From Paroedura picta (taxonomy: Eukaryota; Chordata; Lepidosauria; Squamata; Gekkonidae), in the NCBI RefSeq assembly GCF_049243985.1, contig NC_135378.1:41388941-41452940 (forward strand): 64,000 nucleotides of DNA, given 5' to 3'. The position numbers were made by a program, and so were the translations under genes. This document shows, one piece after another, positions 22,546-31,559 of the stretch; position 1 is the first letter of the stretch; each line of letters begins with the position of its first letter. The notes below the pieces were generated by a model. That model had not been told where the DNA came from. It ran no database searches and saw nothing but the letters and a program-made list of their open reading frames with translations.

Positions 22546-23323
22546 ATTGTTCCGCCGGGAGCCCTAATCTACCTAGGGCCAGACGCAAGATGGCAGTCAA
22601 CTGGTAGCGGGAGAGACACGTGCCATCAACATGTAAGAACAAAGGTCCTTGCACAGGTGGGCGAACCGCTAGGTATTCCTTTACGGATACGACAGGGCAT
22701 GGCCCCTCAGCCGTAGCAGGCAAATATATCGCAGCCCCTTTTCCCAATTGGTCTGTTTTTGAACGCCGCAGACAAATATAAAGGGCTTGATCCGTGACCG
22801 TAACATCTTGTAAAGTCAAAGCTCTGTTCCCCGGCTCTGCTTTGGACGCAGATACCACTTCACTGCACCGGAATGCTCCGAAAAATGTTACAGTGAAAGC
22901 CGCTGAAAAGAGCAATGACTCAAACTCGCTCTCACAAATAGACGGAAGTTCTTTTAATAAGTCTCTTAATACTTGAAGAGAAATTGGTCTTCTGCAATCC
23001 ACCCTAGGGGGGGCCGAACGTTTCCAACCTGCAATGGCCCGGCGGGCAGCAAATGATGAAGCTGGGTCCCACCAGTTCTGAGCTTTACAGAAAAATGACA
23101 ATGCTGCCAATTGAACCTGTAAAGATTTTGGAGCCGCTCCCAGCGACTGTAAGTGAACCAAATAACGAAGTACATATTCCTCCAGCGGTAGGAGGGGGTG
23201 GAAGCAACCCCAAGACACAGAAAATTGTATGTATCCCTGCACCGCCCTGGAATATGCTTGTCGAGTAGCAGGTGCCAATGATGCAGTCACCGCTTGCCGG
23301 AGGGTTCGCTGCCAAGTGTCCAC
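22409..23323 (-). CDS. Ngaro tyrosine recombinase
   Basis: A 304-residue frame of the phage-integrase fold. The N-terminal half (TWQRTLRQAVTASLAPATRQ region) matches the core-binding domain. The catalytic half has an arginine block (FGAFRCSEV, about 153), HSFRIGAATQ (about 267) and a C-terminal YKRYIR (about 294-299) supplying the nucleophilic tyrosine. Such recombinases join a circular cDNA to chromosomal DNA without duplicating the target. The length is typical. The 3' end overlaps the hydrolase frame by 137 bp. Confidence 0.93.
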   Translation of the reverse strand: MDTWQRTLRQAVTASLAPATRQAYSRAVQGYIQFSVSWGCFHPLLPLEEYVLRYLVHLQSLGAAPKSLQVQLAALSFFCKAQNWWDPASSFAARRAIAGWKRSAPPRVDCRRPISLQVLRDLLKELPSICESEFESLLFSAAFTVTFFGAFRCSEVVSASKAEPGNRALTLQDVTVTDQALYICLRRSKTDQLGKGAAIYLPATAEGPCPVVSVKEYLAVRPPVQGPLFLHVDGTCLSRYQLTAILRLALGRLGLPAEQYGVHSFRIGAATQAEMVGVPGADIKAMGRWKSAAYKRYIRRDLLL

Positions 23324-25200
23324 AGTTCCTCCGGAAACGGATCCGGCGCCAGGTTCGCTGATGGAGCCAGAGCACGAAACCTATGTTCCTGGAACCGAGA
23401 CAAAGCATCTGCTACCTCGTTGCTCACCCCCGGGACGTGCTTAGCCGCAAAGGTTATGTTATGCTTAAGGCAGGTACACACCAATGCTCGCACTAAGCGC
23501 ATAACTCTATCCGAGCGGCTGGACTGTCTGTTAATGATGCGGACAACCGCTTGGTTGTCACACCAAAAAAGGACTCTACAATCCTTAAACAGATCACTCC
23601 ATAACACAACCGCTACCACTATAGGGAACATTTCTAAAAATGTTAAGTCCCGTGCAATACCAGTGTCAATCCAATTTGTTGGCCATCGCCTGGCACACCA
23701 CCTGTTGTTGTAATAAACCCCGAATCCAAGACTACCTGCAGCATCCGAATGCACTTGCAGGGAGTTCTCGGGGGAAATGGGTGTCTGCCATATTGACACA
23801 CCATTGAACTGATCCAAGAATTCGACCCAGACCTTCAAATCGTCTTTTATAGCTTGGGTCAAACGAATGTGATGATGGGGTAAACTAATTCCAGACATGG
23901 ACCTAGCCATACGTGCACAGAAGGCCCTGCCAGGTGAAATCGCCTTGCAAGCAAAATTGAGATGACCCAATAAGGTCTGCATCTCTTTAAGTGTACATTT
24001 TTTCTTGCAAAGCGCCTCCCCCAGCAACTCCCTCAGTCTGCATAGCTTGTCTGGTGGAAGACGAGATAAGCCCGCCTCTGAATCCAAAAGAATACCCAGA
24101 TACGTCAACCTAACGATTGGCCCCTCCGTTTTTTCCTCTGCTAAAGGAACACCCAGTTCCTTTGCTAGGTCCTTGAAAATCCGTAAGCGTTCCGCACATG
24201 CCGGAGAATCAGCAGGGCCCACCAGCAAAAAATCATCAAGGTAGTGCGTGATGTGGGGAGAACCTATTCTATCCTTAGTCACCCATTCAAGAAAGGTACT
24301 AAATGTTTCAAAGGCCGCGCATGATATGGAGCAACCCATAGGCATGGCCTTATCCACATACCAGCTACCCTCCACACAACAACCAAGAAGACAGAAATCA
24401 TCAGGATGCACTGGTAGTAACCGAAATGCAGATTGAATATCACATTTCGCTAACAGTGCTCCTTTTCCACATGCCCTAACAATGGAAATTGCATGGTCCA
24501 AAGATGCATACCTAACCGTACACAAGTTTGGATCAATTGCATTGTTCACTGATGACCCTTTGGGGTATGAGAGGTGTTGAATCAGCCGGTATTGCCCTGG
24601 CGCCTTTTTCGGCACCACCCCTAAAGGAGACACCCTCAAGTCCGGCAGTGGTGGCTCAGTGAACGGACCCGCCATACGCCCAGCCGCACATTCCTTACCT
24701 ATCTTAGCAGCAAGGACACCCGGCAATTGGACTGCAGACTTCAGATTCCTACAGGTCGTGGCCACCCTCTGACCAGTAAAAGGAATCCTAAAACCTTCAG
24801 AGAATCCTCTGGCCAGATAGTCCGCTGCTTCTCTATTCGGATATAGCGTCAGGAGTGCGAGTAACGCTGGAAGCCGAATGGGGGTTGCCGCCAAGGACCG
24901 TAACTCCGGAGGAACTTCAATTGGTGGTATCATCAGGCTTTGATCCCGACCCTCCCCCTTTTTTGGCAGAGGGCCGGCCCCCTCGAAAGGGGTTCTTGCT
25001 ACCTGTAGACCTGTCACAATCTTTCTTTGTGTGTGACCCGCCGCATGCCTCACAGCAATGATCAAAACGACACCTGCGGCGTTGACAATTGCCCCGATTG
25101 TATTCCCAACAAGTGCCCCTGAATTCACGTCTGCCCGCCGGCCTGCGTCTATCTGACTCAGCTCTGCGGACATACGGTCCCACCTTAACAATCCAGGCAT
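23287..25200 (-). CDS. Ngaro ORF2, reverse transcriptase with RNase H
   Basis: A 637-residue frame. The reverse transcriptase occupies about residues 150-420, with the catalytic box YLDD near 318. An RNase H domain follows (about 475-600) with VHSDAAGSLGFG, WCDNQAVV and HVPGVSNEVADALSR blocks. This is the DIRS-type arrangement, with RNase H after the reverse transcriptase and no integrase. The frame overlaps the end of the Gag-like frame by 284 bp and the recombinase frame by 37 bp. The true start is uncertain, because the first 80 residues lack clear family similarity and translation may be coupled to ORF1. Confidence 0.92.
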   Translation of the reverse strand: MPGLLRWDRMSAELSQIDAGRRADVNSGALVGNTIGAIVNAAGVVLIIAVRHAAGHTQRKIVTGLQVARTPFEGAGPLPKKGEGRDQSLMIPPIEVPPELRSLAATPIRLPALLALLTLYPNREAADYLARGFSEGFRIPFTGQRVATTCRNLKSAVQLPGVLAAKIGKECAAGRMAGPFTEPPLPDLRVSPLGVVPKKAPGQYRLIQHLSYPKGSSVNNAIDPNLCTVRYASLDHAISIVRACGKGALLAKCDIQSAFRLLPVHPDDFCLLGCCVEGSWYVDKAMPMGCSISCAAFETFSTFLEWVTKDRIGSPHITHYLDDFLLVGPADSPACAERLRIFKDLAKELGVPLAEEKTEGPIVRLTYLGILLDSEAGLSRLPPDKLCRLRELLGEALCKKKCTLKEMQTLLGHLNFACKAISPGRAFCARMARSMSGISLPHHHIRLTQAIKDDLKVWVEFLDQFNGVSIWQTPISPENSLQVHSDAAGSLGFGVYYNNRWCARRWPTNWIDTGIARDLTFLEMFPIVVAVVLWSDLFKDCRVLFWCDNQAVVRIINRQSSRSDRVMRLVRALVCTCLKHNITFAAKHVPGVSNEVADALSRFQEHRFRALAPSANLAPDPFPEELWTLGSEPSGKR

Positions 25201-27388
25201 CGTGATCTTTAAGATCCCACCGTGCCTGGATGTTGCCCGATGCTCGCTCCCTGGCTAGCAGGTCGTATGCTATGGCTGCATCATCACCTGATAGTGACTT
25301 TGCCTCCAAAACATGCGCTAAATGGCTAACCAGGTGCCAACCCCTCTCTGGGTAGGCCCCAACAATCAGGCGCGTGAACTCTGTATATCCCCTCATCCAA
25401 TTGGTAAAGGATCTATCAATCTGTGCGGAACCCTTCTTTTTCTTTTTCGGGCCCGTTCTCGGGGAATCACCCTCTGGAGGTACCATGTCAAACACGTCAA
25501 CATAATAACCGTCCAGAGCTCGCTCCCGTATCTTCCTAGTTAAATGGGTGCCTGGGGGGTGTTCGCCTGTGGGGTAACCCAATGGGGGTTTCGGTGATGG
25601 ACCCGTCCCCAGCTTTTCAGCATAGTAGGTGTCAGAAGAATCACGCCTGCTCATCAACCAAATAGGGACACCCGGAACCAACGAACCCTGAAGCCAGTAG
25701 GAACCATCCCTCTGGCCCTCAGAAGTTTCATCTTCTGAAGAAGAAGACTCACCCGAAGTACTGGACGTATGTCGAGCCTTAGAGCGTTTCTTCCCCTTCT
25801 TCTTTTTGTTCTGATGCGCATCTGCATCATTTCGCTCTGAACCTGCAGCTTGCGCATCCCCAGGACCAGCCAAGGTACCCGCAGCCAAGGTGCCCGCAAG
25901 ACTCACACCAGTCTGGCCCTGCTGAGAGGGAATGGTGCTTATAGCAACTGTGTTAACCTGATCCACCTGACTCTGCAGGGATGTAATGTTGCCTGCAGCA
26001 ACTGTATTAACCATACCCTGCTGAGGAGTAGCATTACTCTGGCTCTGCTGAAAAGTAGTAGTGCCTATAGCAACTACATTAGCCAGACCCTGCTGAGGGA
26101 TAACATTACTCGTGGTTAACACAGTAGCCCGATCCTGGTGACCAGGAGTAGAGCCATTGCTGTTTGCACTAACCTGAGCCTGCTGCACCATGGCAGAGCT
26201 GCCTGTGTTACTAGCAGCCTGCGCCCGCTGTTGAGTCGCAGCTGGAACCCCAACTGAAGTGCACCTTGCTGGATTCTGACTTGGAGGAATGTGTTGTACC
26301 CCAAGAATTGGAGTGTGCCACTGTTGGCCCGCTCCCAAACTCGTATATCCCCTTGACATAGCCATGCCCTGGGGTCGCCAGTTATCCCCTGGCATGGCCA
26401 CTTGACCAAAAGAACCTGAATGTCCTTGGGGTAAAGGATAAGCATTCCCTGTAGTAGGCTGTATTTGCAACCCTGGGATATTGCCCCAAGACTGAAAATC
26501 AGATAAACGCTGAGAACTGTATCCAGCCTGTACCCCTTGTTGGTTAGCTGAATTCGCAGAAGCCATAGGTAACCAATATGAGCTACTGCCTTGACTATGT
26601 CCACCAGGTGTCAGGCCCACCGATTGAGGAGGCATCAGGCCCACTGATTGATGGGGCAATGGGGCCCCAACTGCACTGGAAGCACACCCAGGTCCGGTGT
26701 TACCTCCTCCTTGGGCTACCAACCCCCAATGTGACAGATCCCTCCTGGCCAGATGGCCTGAAGACATAACAGTCTGAGATGGAGACAAATTGGCTGGGGC
26801 CTGAGGGTCATGCCACCAAGCCAGCCCTATACCATCCTGACCCTGTGCCCTTACCACTCCAGGTCCCTGAAGGAACCTGGGGTCGTATCCAGGCATAGGC
26901 CGCCTTACAGGTGTGCCCAAAGTTGGACCTGTGCTACCCACTCTTGAGGGCCCCGCCCCTGAAGCAGGTAAGCCACAACCCCCATCCCTAAACAGGTGAG
27001 GATCCAACCCTTGTAAGAGGGGCAAACCATTCCCACCTCCAGATCCACCCAAGGGTGGATGCATCTCGCTTCCCAATACGGGCTGACCGACATGCGGCTG
27101 AGGAGAAAACTCATTCCCCCCCATCTGCCTGTCTTCGCCCTGTGGGACTGCACTGGCAGCAGCCATTCCGGCTTGCCGCCGAGAAGTGCCACGCGTCCCG
27201 TAGGCCGCGCTGAGGCCTGGCGCCACCGAAGGGGCCGCCTCCGCTCCCCCCTCAAGCCTCTGGGCACGAGGCCCTGCCGCCCGTCTGGCTGGATTTCCCC
27301 CACCGCGGGATCGTGCCGCCGGCTGTTTTCCCTTCCCCCCGGGCTTTCCCCCCCGGGAATCCTTCGGGCCCATTCCCTCAAAGCACAA
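24917..27388 (-). CDS. Ngaro ORF1, Gag-like protein
   Basis: An 823-residue frame. The first 250 residues are rich in Gly, Pro, Gln and Arg. A middle region (about 270-540) is rich in Gln, Ser, Asn and Thr and carries imperfect repeats around the unit QQGxxNxVAxG. A Lys/Ser/Glu-rich stretch follows, then a helical domain (about 650-745, containing FTNWMRGYTEFTRLIVGAYP). A C-terminal Cys/His cluster (about 760-791, CWEYNRGNCQRRRCRFDHC then a second CxxC...H...C group) is the likely nucleic-acid-binding part. Position upstream of the reverse transcriptase and the Cys/His cluster support a Gag role. The 3' end overlaps the next frame. A T-run (27411-27430) lies just upstream on the plus strand. 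Confidence 0.85.
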   Translation of the reverse strand: MCFEGMGPKDSRGGKPGGKGKQPAARSRGGGNPARRAAGPRAQRLEGGAEAAPSVAPGLSAAYGTRGTSRRQAGMAAASAVPQGEDRQMGGNEFSPQPHVGQPVLGSEMHPPLGGSGGGNGLPLLQGLDPHLFRDGGCGLPASGAGPSRVGSTGPTLGTPVRRPMPGYDPRFLQGPGVVRAQGQDGIGLAWWHDPQAPANLSPSQTVMSSGHLARRDLSHWGLVAQGGGNTGPGCASSAVGAPLPHQSVGLMPPQSVGLTPGGHSQGSSSYWLPMASANSANQQGVQAGYSSQRLSDFQSWGNIPGLQIQPTTGNAYPLPQGHSGSFGQVAMPGDNWRPQGMAMSRGYTSLGAGQQWHTPILGVQHIPPSQNPARCTSVGVPAATQQRAQAASNTGSSAMVQQAQVSANSNGSTPGHQDRATVLTTSNVIPQQGLANVVAIGTTTFQQSQSNATPQQGMVNTVAAGNITSLQSQVDQVNTVAISTIPSQQGQTGVSLAGTLAAGTLAGPGDAQAAGSERNDADAHQNKKKKGKKRSKARHTSSTSGESSSSEDETSEGQRDGSYWLQGSLVPGVPIWLMSRRDSSDTYYAEKLGTGPSPKPPLGYPTGEHPPGTHLTRKIRERALDGYYVDVFDMVPPEGDSPRTGPKKKKKGSAQIDRSFTNWMRGYTEFTRLIVGAYPERGWHLVSHLAHVLEAKSLSGDDAAIAYDLLARERASGNIQARWDLKDHDAWIVKVGPYVRRAESDRRRPAGRREFRGTCWEYNRGNCQRRRCRFDHCCEACGGSHTKKDCDRSTGSKNPFRGGRPSAKKGGGSGSKPDDTTN

Positions 27389-27573
27389 GGCCCCGTTAAG
27401 GTAAAAGAGGTTTTTTTTTTTTTTTTTTAGCCGCGGCTGAATCCCGCGCTCTTCCGGATCGTCAAGGGAGGAAGGGGCTCAAACGCTCCTCTTCCGTGGC
27501 CTTGAGATCGCCGCCGAACGTCCCCAACGTCGCGAGGAGAGCAGGCCTCTCCAATCACCCCAGCTGCCTCGCG

Positions 27574-27790
27574 ACGCGCTGCCGGGGCCGTCTGAGCGGG
27601 AAGAGGCTGAGCAGAGACCAACGGCTCCTTAAAAGGCGCCCGCTCAGCCCCCGCTCCTCCGCAACTGCGCCTGCGCGCAGTCCCCCCGATGCATGCTGGG
27701 GCTTGTAGTTCCCGCCCCCGGCCTATTCTTCTGGCCACTCTTCTTCCCCGCGGCAGCAATGGCCCCTTCGCTGATTCTCCGGGGCTTCTT
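27574..27790 (-). repeat. Ngaro A1 terminal repeat (5' end)
   Basis: 217 bp copy of A2 at the outer 5' end of the element. It is CpG-rich and lies about 190 bp upstream of the Gag-like frame, so it probably holds the promoter. That role is inferred from position. Confidence 0.93.
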
Positions 27791-27860
27791 TGAGCAGACT
27801 GCAGAAAGTGAAATAAGTTTCATGAAATCCTTTGGTAAAATTTTTCTCTCTGTGAAATGC

Positions 27861-28310
27861 CCTCCTGTTTGAGTTTTTCCTGATGCCTACTCTCATCTAT
27901 TGTAGGTGCTAGATTGAAACATTGAGAGGATGTAGAGGAGAGTGACAAGATGACCAGGACCTGGGGACCAAGTCCTATGACGAAAGGCTGAAGGAATTGG
28001 GAATATTCAGCCTGGAGGAGTCTGAAAGGGGACTGATTGCTCCCTTTAAGTATTCGAACAGTTGTCACTTGGAGGAGGGCAGAGAGTGGTTCCTCTTGAC
28101 AGCAGAGACCGACTGTAATGTCTTTAAACTAGGTGTAGAATGACATCAGCCAGATATCAAGGAAAATATTTCCACCATCAAAGTAGTTCATCAGTGGAAT
28201 CAGCTGTCTGAGATGGTGGTGAGCTGCCCCTCAGTGGCAGTCTTTAAGCAGCAGCTGGCAGATAATTATCATGGATGCTTTAGGCTGATCTCTGTGATTC
28301 TAAATGTTGC
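27861..28310 (+). mobile_element. CR1 LINE 3' relic
   Basis: GACCAAGTCCTATGACGAAA, GGAATATTCAGCCTGGAGGA, CACTTGGAGGAGGGCAGAGA and GAGATGGTGGTGAGCTGCCC follow the CR1 3' end. The terminus is degraded near GTGATTCTAAATG. It lies about 70 bp from the Ngaro 5' end. Confidence 0.75.
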
Positions 28311-28375
28311 AAATAATAGCTCCATGTTAAAGGTTCAAGTTGGTTTTCAGGACTGGTTAGTAACTAGATTTGCTT

Positions 28376-29150
28376 AAGGGCTGTTCTGAGAATGGGGATG
28401 GACTAAAGCCTCATGCAAGGTGGCAGCTACTGTGCATTGCCGCCATCCCGTTGTGCCAGGCCAGGATGCCCCGCCGGAGTGGCAGGGGTGGGGTGAGGTA
28501 TGGACAGCTCAGGGAGGGGGTGGGGGGCCGAGGCCCCCTCCAAAAGCCCAGGTGGGGGCAGGGGGTCGCCCCTGCCAGCTACAGGGCTCCGTGGAGCCTG
28601 CAGGGGCGTGCGGGGTGTCCCTACAGGGACACTGTAGGGTTGGGGCTGGGAGGGCTGACAAGCCTGGTGCTGGCAATTACGCACAGTGCCAGGCTGCCGC
28701 AGCCCCGGCTTACCCAGGAAGCTGCGGAAAATCCCGCAGTCACTTACCGCAGGCCTTCCGTAGCCCTGGGCCGGGAGGCGCCTGTGCTTGTGGCGGCAGC
28801 AAGTGTTATCAGTGATTTTAACGCTATAAAAAAAATCATGCCTCTAGCCATTCCTCACCTCCTGGCTCACTTGGTTTCCTCTGCTGCCTTCTTGTGCTTT
28901 AACATTCCACATGCGTATTTGAACTGGCGGAAGAGAGGAATGCACTATATATGTGACTATTCTCCGCTTGTCAATCAAGCCAGGCAGCCAATCACCTTTC
29001 TCCATGTTTTAAAAGTTTAAAAAAAAAATAAAACTTCTCCATTGTCATGCCTATGCATCTAATGATAGATGCATAGTGCTTATTTTACTGCCACCCCTTT
29101 TGGAATTATGAGCCTTGAAATGTTAAATAAGTAATCTTGTTCCCGGTTTT
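28376..29150 (+). repeat. Probable nonautonomous DNA-transposon-like repeat, longer copy
   Basis: The right part (about 28810-29150) matches the reverse complement of 58245-58640. Shared blocks are a TGCATCTAATGATAGATGCA-like palindrome, CAGCCAATCACCTTTCT and AAGTAATCTTGTTCCC. The left part is GC-rich filler ending near GGGCTGTTCTGAGAATGG, comparable with GGGCCATTCTGCATATC at the other copy. Frames inside (up to 216 residues) have no domain similarity. The class is unresolved. Confidence 0.5.
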
Positions 29151-30289
29151 TTGTTTGGGGGGGGGGTTAAAGAGGCATGCTTTGTGTGTTTACTGGTGGG
29201 GTATTTTTTGTTGTTGTTGCTCTGCCTGGACAATTTAATGCATATTCATTGCTCCAGGCAGTTTGCCTTAAAAAAAAGAAAAGAAAGAAAGCCCCATCCC
29301 TGGGAGAAGGGAGAGGGAGACAGGTAGAAGGGTAGGCACAGGAGGTAAAGATAGTGCTGCTTCACCTCCACACATTTCCTTAGCATATAGTTCTTAGTTG
29401 CACTCCTCTTGCTCAGGCTACATAGTCAGGGGAATCCACTTTTGGAGGATGTAGCTGCCGGTTTGCTGCTGGGATGCTGGATGCTGATGACATCATTTAA
29501 AATGCCAAAAATATGGCCTCAGCAAAAGGTAAGCCTTTCAATATATTTTCTAGGTGCGGAGTGGCCCTCAAAGCCACCTGGGGGAGTTTACTTTCTCAAA
29601 ACTGGAACACTTCCTAATTTACATTACCAATGGATATTATTCTGATGGGGAAAAAATACCTTGAAAATCTTACATGTTCACAGATAACTGGTGCCATGTA
29701 TCTGCCCCCATCATATCTAGCTTTTAGCACTTGCATGAAAAGTAGCAGCATACCAGGAACTGAATCCCCAGAGTGGTAGCCAGAAGACATAGCTGGCTGG
29801 CCTTGGGCTAGGAACCAGTCTGTGTGCAGTTATAAGCTGCCTCCTGCCCAAAAGTTGTCTGAGTCAACTTAAAATTTCAGCTACAAAGAAGCACTTGACC
29901 TGTACTAGTTAATATCATCAAACATCAACAAGTCTTTTATTAGCAGATCATGCATGTACAAGATAGTCTGCAGTAAACAAAGGCAAATGTTTTGCCAGTT
30001 TTATTTTTTGAAAATTGGAGCCAATTATTTGGAACTGCTGGAGAGAAAATTCATTTAAAATCTGTGTATTATGTGAGAGAGTATGAGCAGGTCCTTCAAG
30101 CTATTGTCAGAAGGCATTTATGTATTCTCATGAGAATTCATTATTATCAAAAAATAGAACTGAACATTTGACGGTCGCGGGGCTGTTCAGCACTTATATT
30201 TTACTGCTAAAAGAAGACAACAGAAATGGAGAGAAAGGAACTATATATCAGAATGCCAAATTAAATGATGGAGGAAAGTCAACATAATG
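29151..30289. other. Unassigned unique DNA
   Basis: Holds a G-run near 29157-29166 and a GAAAGAAAG tract near 29278-29291. Otherwise nothing is recognised. Confidence 0.4.
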
Positions 30290-30775
30290 CTTTTTAGCTC
30301 ACAGAAATGGCAATTGAGGGGTGACACGATAGAGCTTTACAAAATTATGTATGGAATAAAGTACAGGAAAAACGTAGTTTCCTCCCTTTTTCACAATACA
30401 AGAACTTGTGGACACTCAATGAAATTAATAAGCAGTAGGCTTAGAACAAGGAAATAAAATGAAGGAATTTTTCACCAAAAGGATAAGTAACAGGTGGAAT
30501 TCACTGGTGCAGGAAGTTGTGGTGGCTCTGAGCATTGATGGCATCAAGAGTGAACTGAACAAACATATGGAGCAGAGGTTCATGAGTGGCTATTAGCCAC
30601 AATGTACACTATATCTGGGGCAGTGATACTCTGCATTGTTGGTGGTTGGAGACAACAGTTCCTCCTGATGGCACCTAGGTTTTAGCCACTTTGTGAAACA
30701 GAGAGTTGGACTGGATGGGCCACTGGCACGATCGAACATGGCTTCTCTTCTGTTCTTCTGTTTTTAAATTAAAAC
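30290..30775 (+). mobile_element. CR1-type LINE 3' end (second subfamily)
   Basis: GACACGATAGAGCTTTACAA, CAGGTGGAATTCACTGGTGC, CATCAAGAGTGAACTGAACA and GAGTTGGACTGGATGGGCCA lead to a TTCTGTTCTTCTG terminus. This is a CR1-like 3' end of a different subfamily from the ATTCTATG-ended copies. It is 5' truncated and diverged. Confidence 0.75.
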
Positions 30776-30897
30776 AACAAAAAACAAATGCTCTTCAGTA
30801 AGATTCAAAACATGGGTGCTGAAAGGTCTCACCCCCTCTTTCTGGTTAGACTGAGGAATTTAGCTTGTGAGAGGATCGCCACCTGTGTATACTATGG

Positions 30898-31085
30898 TCC
30901 GTCCACATGCAGCCATCTGGGTGACCTTGGGCTTGCCACAGCACTGATAAAGCTGTTCTGACTAAGCAGTAATATCAGGGCTCTCAGCCTCACCTACCTT
31001 ACAGGGTGTCTGTTGTGGGCAGAGGAAAGGCAATTGGAAGCTGATTTAGGGCTCCTTCTGGTAGACCAGCTCTTTCTCTCCTCTT
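30898..31085 (+). mobile_element. 5'-truncated tRNA/CORE-type SINE
   Basis: CACATGCAGCCATCTGGGTG, GCCACAGCACTGATAAAGCT and CTCAGCCTCACCTACCTTAC match the 14944-15230 family. The tRNA head is missing and a CT-rich tail follows. Confidence 0.82.
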
Positions 31086-31255
31086 CCTCCTCTTCTTCCT
31101 TGGGTCTATTTAATATCTCTGTTTGCCTACCTGCAAGGCAGGGCAGAGTAAGTCAGGTCAAAGAAGCTTTTCCTGAAGTCTCCGGAAAAATCTTGTCTAG
31201 GGGTTGTCAATCTCAAAAACTCTATTAGATGTCACTTTTCTATTTGTGGGAGGGG

Positions 31256-31559
31256 TAGTTTAACCATGAGCCTCTTGTGGCGCAGAGTGGTAAGGCAGCC
31301 ATCTGAAAGCTTTGCCCATGAGGCTGGGAGTTCAATCCCAGCAGCCAGCTCAAGGTTGACTCAGCCTTCCATCCTTCCGAGGTCGGTAAAATGAGTACCC
31401 AGCTTGCTGGGGGGTAAACAGTAATGACTGGGGAAGGCACTGGCAAACCACCCCGTATTGAGTCTGCCATGAAAATGCTAGAGGGCATCACCCCAAGGGT
31501 CAGACATGACTCGGTGCTTGCACAGGGGATACCTTTACCTTTACCTTTAGTTTAACCAT
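31256..31559 (+). mobile_element. tRNA-derived SINE, ACCTTT-tailed, with 12-bp TSDs
   Basis: The SINE is 31268-31547. It has a tRNA-like head (TTGTGGCGCAGAGTGGTAAG), B box GGGAGTTCAATCCCAGC, full body and ACCTTT tail. TAGTTTAACCAT flanks it exactly at 31256-31267 and 31548-31559. It is full length and little diverged. Confidence 0.95.

Larger units (their letters stand above)
20664..27790 (-). mobile_element. Young, whole-looking Ngaro (DIRS-type) retrotransposon
   Basis: About 7.1 kb on the minus strand. Its ends are split direct repeats in the order A1 (27790-27574), coding region, B1 (21768-21359), A2 (21358-21142), a 68-bp linker, B2 (21073-20664). This is the diagnostic layout of Ngaro elements, which move through a circular DNA intermediate and a tyrosine recombinase instead of an integrase. 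Four long frames remain open: Gag-like, reverse transcriptase/RNase H, recombinase and SGNH hydrolase. No breaks are evident in the parts I can read. B1 and B2 (410 bp each), and A1 and A2 (217 bp each), are almost identical, which implies a recent insertion. No target duplication is seen, as expected. GC content is far above the AT-rich flanks. Confidence 0.93.

Noticed and set aside
28370-29020. A 216-residue frame
   Set aside because: It covers an interspersed repeat with a related copy at 58240-58650. No domain.
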